DNA from: an uncultured Lachnospiraceae bacterium
GTDB taxonomy: Bacteria; Bacillota; Clostridia; Lachnospirales; Lachnospiraceae
Length of the DNA: 9,526 nt
Direction: 5' to 3'
NCBI GenBank assembly: GCA_946549155.1
Contig: CAMNQN010000132.1
Coordinates: 1-9,526 of the forward strand
Positions 4,938 to 9,526 of the stretch are shown here, piece after piece. Under the pieces are notes generated by a model. The model made no database searches and was not told where the DNA came from. It saw nothing but the letters and a program-made list of their open reading frames with translations. The number at the start of each line of letters is the position of its first letter. Positions within the stretch are counted from its first letter, which is position 1. Both the position numbers and the translations under genes were made by a program.

Positions 4938-7002
4938 AACCGTAATATACACCGGAGAACAGATTGTCCACCTCCTGCGTGGGCGCACCCTCCACCACGT
5001 TTTTTCCGTAGGGGAACGCAATCTTATCCTGCAGGGTCAGACCGGCTCTGATCTCCGTAGCGCTTCCGTAAATATCAATTCCCGTCTGCACATACTGCTT
5101 TTTCAGCAGTCCGTTCTCGTCCTGAATGTAGACATATTCCTTTCCGCTGCTCTCCTCCTGGATAAAATATTTCTCCAGGTAAATGTCGGTGGAAGGAGCG
5201 CTCTCCACGATCTGAATCTCCGCATCGCCCTCCGTCAGCCCCTCCGTACCCTCAACATAGGCCAGAAAGGGATAGTAGGATGCGTTGGTATTTTCGGAAC
5301 CGTAACCATAATAATTGTCTGAATCCACCGGATAGGGAGAAATCTCCGTAATGGTGGCGGTAAAGGTCATGCCTGCATCGTAGGAGGTGGCCTGTACCAG
5401 ATCCCCCACCTTCACGGAATCCAGCTTCAGCTCATTGAGAGTGCCCTGCACATACATACCGGTGGCCCCCGCAATCACGATAAAATCATCCTCCGTCACC
5501 GCATCGTCCACAGTACCTGCTGTTTTTACCACTCCGTTCATAATGCTCTTTACAACTTTGTTGTCCAGCTCCCTCTGATACTGTTTCAGCTTCAGCTCAG
5601 ACTCCCGGATCTGCAGCTTGCACTCTTTTATCGTGCGCTGCTGCTCCTCAATGGCCGCCTTTAATTCCTCCGCCGTATAGGACATCCCGTCTCCGTCCCC
5701 AAAACCGCCGAAGTCCCCAAAGTTGTCAGAAGGAAATTCCGTCACAGGCTCCGTGGAGGGTTCCGTCTCCTCCACTACATCCATATGATTCAGCCTCGCC
5801 ACAAAGGCGGACAGCTGCTCTGTATATCTGTCTATGATCTCCTGATGCTCTGAGTAGGCCCCCTGCTGCAGGCTGTACCAGGCATCCGCCGCTGCCCGGA
5901 TCTTCTCCTCAAGAGCCCGGACCTCCTCGTCCGTCATCTCATCCACAGAGCGCTGATCCGGATTCAGCTGCTGCATACAGTAGATCAGCTGATAAACACA
6001 AACCCGGTCATAGGCCTGCTGCAGCACCAGCGCTGTACCCTCGCCCGCCGTCTGTGCCACCGCCGGATCCACAGAATAGCTGACAATCTCCCGGGTGTCG
6101 CCAAAGACATCCGCCTGCTCCGTCGTCTCGCTCACCGATAAATCCTCCCGGAAAATGCGCAGCGCCTCGCTGATATCAGAGGGAATCAGGCTGTCCAGCT
6201 CCTGGGTGGAAAGCTGATTTACACGGGTTAAGAAGCTGTTAATCCGGGCTATCACTTCCTCCTGATCCGCCACATTCTCCCCATCGGAATCATCGCCGCC
6301 CAAAATCACGCTGTCATCCGGCGTATCCTCCCCGCCGGCAGAGCCTTCGGACTCGTCCTGGCCACCGGCAGGTTCATCCAGAAGCGTATCATCGTCGATA
6401 CCCCCCTGGGATACGGTTTCTGAAGCACCGTCATTTGCAGCGCCTCCGGTATCCTCTCCGCTTCCTGTGCCCTCCGTTAAGCTCTGTCCGCCGCCGGATA
6501 TCTCACTGCTTCCCGCTCCGCCATTGCTCTGAACCTGCCCGCCATCCTCCAGCAAACCGTCATCGGAGGCCGTCATAACCCCCGTATTCAGCTCCAAAGA
6601 AGCCGTGGGCGACGTGTTCTGCAGCTTTTTCAGCTCCTTCTCCATGGACTCCAGATTAATCTCCAGGCCCATCTTCGTCAGCTCCTCCATTTCATTTTTC
6701 AATTCCGTCAGCGTCATATCGTACTCCAGCAGCGGATCGCCGATCTTCACTTCATCCCCGGTCTCCACATACACCTTCACCAGTTCATAGTCCGAATTTA
6801 GCTGCACATTCTGGGAATCCATGGCCACAATACTGCCATACATTGTGGAGCTGTCCCCCCAGTAACCATAGTTGACATTCTGTACCGGAACCACGTTCAC
6901 CGGGCTGACCTTTCCCCGGGTGGAACGATAAACCGCATATCCGATGCCGCCCACCGCCGCTGCTGTGACAAGCAGCGCGATAATCACTGTCTTAACCTTC
7001 AT
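4936..7002 (-). CDS. HlyD/MacA-like efflux adaptor with a very large tip insertion (adaptor 2)
   Basis: A membrane-anchored adaptor of 688 residues from ATG 7002, with AAGGGGG 6 bases upstream. The frame is open further upstream, but that extension lies inside the ATPase gene and lacks an anchor. Residues 4-24 (KTVIIALLVTAAAVGGIGYAV) form an uncleaved signal anchor. The first half of the lipoyl-like domain is around 65-95 (KVYVETGDEVKIGDPLLEYD). The first coiled-coil arm is about 96-130 and the second about 441-486. The second lipoyl half begins IMNGVVKTAGTVDD (487-500). Beta-barrel and membrane-proximal parts follow to the end. Between the arms, where MacA-like proteins have a short hairpin tip, sit about 310 extra residues. 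These are a Gly/Ser/Asp/Glu-rich stretch (about 138-248), a helical domain I do not recognise (about 249-408), and a second acidic Gly/Phe stretch (about 411-440). It overlaps the ATPase by 11 bases. Its role is probably to couple the MacB-type pump to the cell envelope. Confidence 0.87.
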   Translation of the reverse strand: MKVKTVIIALLVTAAAVGGIGYAVYRSTRGKVSPVNVVPVQNVNYGYWGDSSTMYGSIVAMDSQNVQLNSDYELVKVYVETGDEVKIGDPLLEYDMTLTELKNEMEELTKMGLEINLESMEKELKKLQNTSPTASLELNTGVMTASDDGLLEDGGQVQSNGGAGSSEISGGGQSLTEGTGSGEDTGGAANDGASETVSQGGIDDDTLLDEPAGGQDESEGSAGGEDTPDDSVILGGDDSDGENVADQEEVIARINSFLTRVNQLSTQELDSLIPSDISEALRIFREDLSVSETTEQADVFGDTREIVSYSVDPAVAQTAGEGTALVLQQAYDRVCVYQLIYCMQQLNPDQRSVDEMTDEEVRALEEKIRAAADAWYSLQQGAYSEHQEIIDRYTEQLSAFVARLNHMDVVEETEPSTEPVTEFPSDNFGDFGGFGDGDGMSYTAEELKAAIEEQQRTIKECKLQIRESELKLKQYQRELDNKVVKSIMNGVVKTAGTVDDAVTEDDFIVIAGATGMYVQGTLNELKLDSVKVGDLVQATSYDAGMTFTATITEISPYPVDSDNYYGYGSENTNASYYPFLAYVEGTEGLTEGDAEIQIVESAPSTDIYLEKYFIQEESSGKEYVYIQDENGLLKKQYVQTGIDIYGSATEIRAGLTLQDKIAFPYGKNVVEGAPTQEVDNLFSGVYYG

Positions 7003-7681
7003 CGGAATCCCCCTTACGTTCTGAAATTTCCCCGTCAAAAATATCCACGACCCGCTTTGCGTATGCCGCGATCTCCGGGGCATGGGTAATCATAATAATG
7101 GTGACTCCCTCCCGGTTTAACTGTTCAAATAATTCCATCAACTGGGTGCTGGACTTCGAATCCAGCGCACCTGTGGGCTCGTCCGCCAGAAGGATCTTGG
7201 GGCGGTTCACCATGGCCCTGGCTATGGCCACCCTCTGCTTTTGCCCTCCGGACAGCTGAGTCGGTTTAAAATACATCCTCTCCTCCAGTCCCACCCGGGT
7301 CAGGGCCTCCGACGCCCTGGCAACCCGCTCTTTTTTCTTCACCCCCGCATATACCAGCGGCAGGCACACGTTTTCCAGTGCAGACTGTCGGGGCAGCAGC
7401 TGAAAGTTCTGAAACACGAAACCCAGATTGTGAAGGCGAATGTGGGCCATGGCCTTATCATCCTGGTTCAGTACATTCTGTCCGGCCAGCTCGTAGGTGC
7501 CGGAGGTGGGACGGTCCAGGCATCCTACGATATTCATCAGCGTGGACTTACCGGAACCGGAGGGGCCCATAATCGCCACGTACTCCCCCTCCTCCACATG
7601 CAGCGAAACATCCTTCAGAACAGGAACCACCATTTTCCCCTGTATATAGTCTTTATAAATATGATCTAATTTCAGGATCAC
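6992..7681 (-). CDS. ABC transporter ATP-binding protein, MacB/LolD type
   Basis: The cytoplasmic ATPase that powers the pump, 229 residues, the usual length for this family. All nucleotide-binding motifs are present: Walker A GPSGSGKST (39-47), Q-loop VFQNFQLLP with Q91, signature LSGGQKQR (143-150), Walker B ILLADEPTGALD (163-174, catalytic E168), and switch histidine H200 in MITHAPEIA. The PTGALDS and TLMNIVGCLDRPTSG wording is characteristic of the MacB/LolD/FtsE branch, which pairs with FtsX-fold permeases such as the one two genes downstream. The start is GTG 7681, supported by AGGAGG seven bases before it and by MILKLDHIYKDYIQG matching the family N-terminus. Its last codons overlap the start of adaptor 2 by 11 bases. 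No defect is visible, and the protein is likely active. Confidence 0.96.
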   Translation of the reverse strand: MILKLDHIYKDYIQGKMVVPVLKDVSLHVEEGEYVAIMGPSGSGKSTLMNIVGCLDRPTSGTYELAGQNVLNQDDKAMAHIRLHNLGFVFQNFQLLPRQSALENVCLPLVYAGVKKKERVARASEALTRVGLEERMYFKPTQLSGGQKQRVAIARAMVNRPKILLADEPTGALDSKSSTQLMELFEQLNREGVTIIMITHAPEIAAYAKRVVDIFDGEISERKGDSDEG

Positions 7682-7688
7682 CGGTATT

Positions 7689-7694
7689 CCTCCT
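7689..7694 (-). promoter_or_regulatory. Ribosome binding site overlapping the adaptor 1 stop; decides a GTG start
   Basis: AGGAGG (7694-7689) shares bases with the TAG stop of adaptor 1 (7695-7693) and lies seven bases before GTG 7681. The geometry is identical to that of the adaptor 2/permease junction, which supports both GTG starts and coupled translation. Confidence 0.8.
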
Positions 7695-9240
7695 ATTTCT
7701 CTTCTATCACACCATCGTTCATACCGTCCAGCATCTCGCCGCCATCCAGGGCGTCCGCGTCATACACATCCCCGTCCTGAACATCCGCATCATACACCTC
7801 GCCGTCCTGAACATCCGCATCATACACCTCGCCATCCTGGGCATCCGCGTCATAGAATCCCCCGTCCGCATACTGAACGCTGTCATCCATCCCGCCATCG
7901 TCATAGACTGCCCCGTCATAGCTCATACCATCTTCGTACTCTTCCCCATCGTAGCTGAGACCATCATAGCTGAGACCGCCGCCTTCCAGGTCATAACTGC
8001 CGTCTAGGGCCTCCCCGCTGGTATATTCATTGTAAATCACAGGAAGCCCTTCTGCCAGCTCCTCATAGGGAACCGTAATCCAGTCCTCCTCCGTCAAGCC
8101 CTCCAGCACCTGGTAAGATGCCAGATCCTCATCGTACTCGCCCAGGGTCACAGCCCGCTTCTCCAGCACATTGGCAGCGGAGGATGCCCATACATAAGCG
8201 CTGCCGTCTTCCTCTGTCACAAAGTAATACTCATCCAGCCAGATGCCATCCCGTTCCTCCGTCTGGCCCACATCGGGCTCCATGTAAACATGCTGTCCCA
8301 GCATCAGTCCGTCAGAGGAATCCAGCTCTACATAATAAGGATAATTGGTGGAGGAGGTTCCGTTGTCCGAGGCGGCACCATAACCATAATAGGAAGAGGA
8401 AGAATTGGTCTCTCCCTTGTCCCGATTGATCTCCGTAATCACGCCATGCCAGGTCAGGGACTCATCCACTCTGGAGTGAACAATCATCTCCATGCCCTCC
8501 GTGATCTGGCTCATATTCTGCTCATTCACGGTACCCTTCACCCGGTAATCTCCCACCTCCAGCACAGTGATATAGGCAGAATCCGAGGAGGAGTCCGAAA
8601 GATAGCTATTGCTGCTGGAATTGGGATCATTGATGCTCTTTACCACACCGTTGATCTCCGAATACACAGAAGCGTCTGCCACCTTCTCCTTCAGCTGATC
8701 CATCTCTGCCTGCTTAAGCCGCAGCTCATACTCACTGGTCTTAATCTGCGTCTCCGCTGACAAAATCTGCTGTGTGTAGGAAAGCTGGTCCTCAGAGGAT
8801 GCCGACCGCTTTTCCTTCTCCAGCTGCGCCTTACTGGCCTGGGTCGTCTCTATCTCATTCTGCAGCCGCTCCAGCTCAATCTGTGCCTGAACCAGCTTGT
8901 CCTCATCGTCCGTGGTGTTGTAGGTGAAAAGCTTCTGCCCCTCCTTCACCTCGTCTCCCTCTTTCACGAAGCACTCATCCACCGTACGCTCGTTCTCCAG
9001 CTTTACTTCCCAGGTCTGCATAGCCTCAATCACACCGGCATAGCGCTGAATCACGCTGTCTCCGGTATTCAGTCCCGCCAGCTCCGCCACGGAATCCACA
9101 TAGACTGCATCCGCACTGTCAGAGGACACCCGCTCCGTGGAACCGGGAAGCTTTCCGTTTTTGTATAAATAAAAATATCCGCCGGTTGCGGCGCCTCCCA
9201 CCAGAACCACCGTTACCAGTAAAACGATTCCTTTTTTCAT
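7693..9240 (-). CDS. HlyD/MacA-like efflux adaptor with Tyr/Asp/Gly repeat tail (adaptor 1)
   Basis: First gene of the operon, 515 residues from ATG 9240. TTG and GTG codons directly upstream also lie in frame, but AAGGAG (9255-9250) is best spaced for the ATG. Residues 4-26 (GIVLLVTVVLVGGAATGGYF) form a signal anchor. The first lipoyl half is around 76-108 (FVKEGDEVKEGQKLFTYN). A continuous coiled-coil hairpin follows at about 113-188. The second lipoyl half is at about 193-208 (SEINGVVKSINDP). Beta-barrel segments follow to about 320 and a membrane-proximal domain to about 405. Residues 415-515 are an acidic tail rich in Tyr, Asp and Gly, ending in four 10-residue YDADxxDGxx repeats. Adaptor 1 has an ordinary short hairpin tip, unlike adaptor 2, but both carry a YYGYG-containing insert at the same place in the barrel. 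It probably works with the ATPase and permease in export; the substrate is unknown. Confidence 0.9.
   Translation of the reverse strand: MKKGIVLLVTVVLVGGAATGGYFYLYKNGKLPGSTERVSSDSADAVYVDSVAELAGLNTGDSVIQRYAGVIEAMQTWEVKLENERTVDECFVKEGDEVKEGQKLFTYNTTDDEDKLVQAQIELERLQNEIETTQASKAQLEKEKRSASSEDQLSYTQQILSAETQIKTSEYELRLKQAEMDQLKEKVADASVYSEINGVVKSINDPNSSSNSYLSDSSSDSAYITVLEVGDYRVKGTVNEQNMSQITEGMEMIVHSRVDESLTWHGVITEINRDKGETNSSSSYYGYGAASDNGTSSTNYPYYVELDSSDGLMLGQHVYMEPDVGQTEERDGIWLDEYYFVTEEDGSAYVWASSAANVLEKRAVTLGEYDEDLASYQVLEGLTEEDWITVPYEELAEGLPVIYNEYTSGEALDGSYDLEGGGLSYDGLSYDGEEYEDGMSYDGAVYDDGGMDDSVQYADGGFYDADAQDGEVYDADVQDGEVYDADVQDGDVYDADALDGGEMLDGMNDGVIEEK
7735..7854 (-). repeat. 30-base tandem repeats encoding YDADxxDGxx units
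   Basis: Four in-frame 30-base units encode YDADAQDGEV, YDADVQDGEV, YDADVQDGDV and YDADALDGGE, near the C-terminus of adaptor 1. The units at 7761-7790 and 7791-7820 differ at only two of 30 positions. Unit length is an exact multiple of three, so copy-number change would keep the frame. Less regular SYDG/YDDGG units lie just before the array in the protein. Confidence 0.9.
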
Positions 9241-9275
9241 CACCAACCACTCCTTAACCGGTCAATTCTTAGGAT

Positions 9276-9281
9276 ATATTA
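9276..9281 (-). promoter_or_regulatory. Candidate promoter of the efflux operon (extended -10)
   Basis: TGGTAATAT on the minus strand gives a TGn extended -10 with TAATAT at 9281-9276, about 36 bases before ATG 9240. A T7 tract (9299-9293) fills the spacer, and there is no good -35 at 16-18 bases. This is the best promoter candidate upstream of adaptor 1. Confidence 0.5.
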
Positions 9282-9343
9282 CCATTCAGGACAAAAAAAG
9301 TACAGGGGGATTTTCTTAAGACTTCGTGAACGTTTCTTATCCG

Positions 9344-9359
9344 GTTACTGTCAGGTAAC
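9344..9359. promoter_or_regulatory. GTTAC-N6-GTAAC dyad upstream of the efflux promoter
   Basis: Five-base arms at 9344-9348 and 9355-9359 lie about 63 bases upstream of the candidate -10. The spacing of about one helical turn between half-site centres suits a dimeric activator or repressor. Short arms make chance occurrence possible. Confidence 0.25.
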
Positions 9360-9465
9360 AATGTTCTTCGTGTTTTGTTAATTAGGAGGACGCAGGAAGA
9401 GTCGGGCGCGCAGGGCCACAAGCATCTGGAAAATAACTCCGGATACCAAGAAAATCTAAGATGCA

Positions 9466-9522
9466 GCCGGGCGAAAATTCCGGGCACCGGAGCGGTTCGC
9501 CGGGAAATCCTGATGATTTCCC
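9466..9522. repeat. Dense block of nested inverted repeats at the right edge
   Basis: Three stems are visible. GGCGAA (9470-9475) pairs with TTCGCC (9496-9501). Nested inside it, TCCGG (9479-9483) pairs with CCGGA (9487-9491) over a GCA loop. Next to it, GGGAAATC (9502-9509) pairs perfectly with GATTTCCC (9515-9522) over a 5-base loop. No T-run follows on the minus strand, and the plus strand ends at the window edge. It may be part of an RNA element, a REP-like repeat, or the end of an upstream unit. Confidence 0.5.
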
Positions 9523-9526
9523 AGCT

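Larger units (their letters stand above)
9282..9526. other. Gene-free upstream region of the efflux operon
   Basis: I find no convincing gene in these 245 bases. A 72-codon minus-strand frame (9487-9269) runs through the promoter, has no family resemblance, and uses rare-looking Cys/Arg/Trp-rich sequence. The region holds a GTTAC-6-GTAAC dyad (9344-9359) that could be a regulator site, and a dense hairpin block near the right edge (9466-9522). The promoter-proximal part is AT-rich and the distal part GC-rich. Confidence 0.6.

Noticed and set aside
7002..7083. 27-residue N-terminal extension of adaptor 2
   Set aside because: It lies wholly inside the ATPase gene, lacks hydrophobic character, and would bury the signal anchor. 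ATG 7002 has its own ribosome binding site.
7735..7854. EF-hand, dockerin or thrombospondin-type calcium loops in the YDADxxDG repeats
   Set aside because: The spacing is DxDxxDG, one residue longer than the DxDxDG of those loops, and the flanking helices are missing. Metal binding remains possible but not by that motif.
7735..7854. CRISPR array
   Set aside because: The 30-base units are directly adjacent without spacers and are an in-frame protein repeat.
9269..9487. 72-codon minus-strand frame upstream of adaptor 1
   Set aside because: It has no family resemblance, no good ribosome binding site, Cys/Arg/Trp-rich composition, and it runs through the likely operon promoter.

Overview
The window looks chromosomal, from a low-GC Gram-positive anaerobe of the Lachnospiraceae type (class Clostridia). 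The evidence is the style of the S2 and EF-Ts proteins, strong AGGAGG-type ribosome binding sites, and MacB-type ABC efflux genes with long acidic adaptor proteins typical of gut Clostridia. This is a judgement from sequence style, not a database match. All genes I accept lie on the minus strand, so they read from the right edge to the left.

Right half (about 9281 down to 3668): a compact four-gene efflux operon in the order adaptor 1, ATPase, adaptor 2, permease. Junctions are tight. Two ribosome binding sites overlap the upstream stop codon, and one start overlaps the upstream gene by 11 bases. The ATPase and the FtsX/MacB-fold permease would form the membrane pump. The two HlyD/MacA-like adaptors would form the extracytoplasmic part. 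Both adaptors carry unusual low-complexity acidic segments: a Tyr/Asp/Gly repeat tail in adaptor 1, and an insertion of about 310 residues at the hairpin tip of adaptor 2. The 280 bases upstream of the operon hold a likely promoter and several dyads but no convincing gene.

Middle (about 3560 down to 1610): the housekeeping pair rpsB-tsf (ribosomal protein S2 and elongation factor Ts). It has its own extended -10 promoter, a leader of about 100 bases with a possible long-range helix, and a clear intrinsic terminator after tsf. The pyrH-frr genes that often follow tsf are not present in the remaining 1.7 kb.

Left end (about 1600 down to 1): a visibly more AT-rich accessory segment. It holds a possible 36-codon small gene, a 68-residue helix-turn-helix regulator with a palindrome upstream, and then decayed DUF1016/YhcG-type PDDEXK nuclease genes. 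The first nuclease gene is broken by a stop, a frameshift and C-terminal loss. It runs directly into the middle of a second, different DUF1016 gene that continues off the left edge, apparently the product of a deletion between tandem paralogues. I found no rRNA, tRNA, CRISPR array or recognisable insertion sequence.
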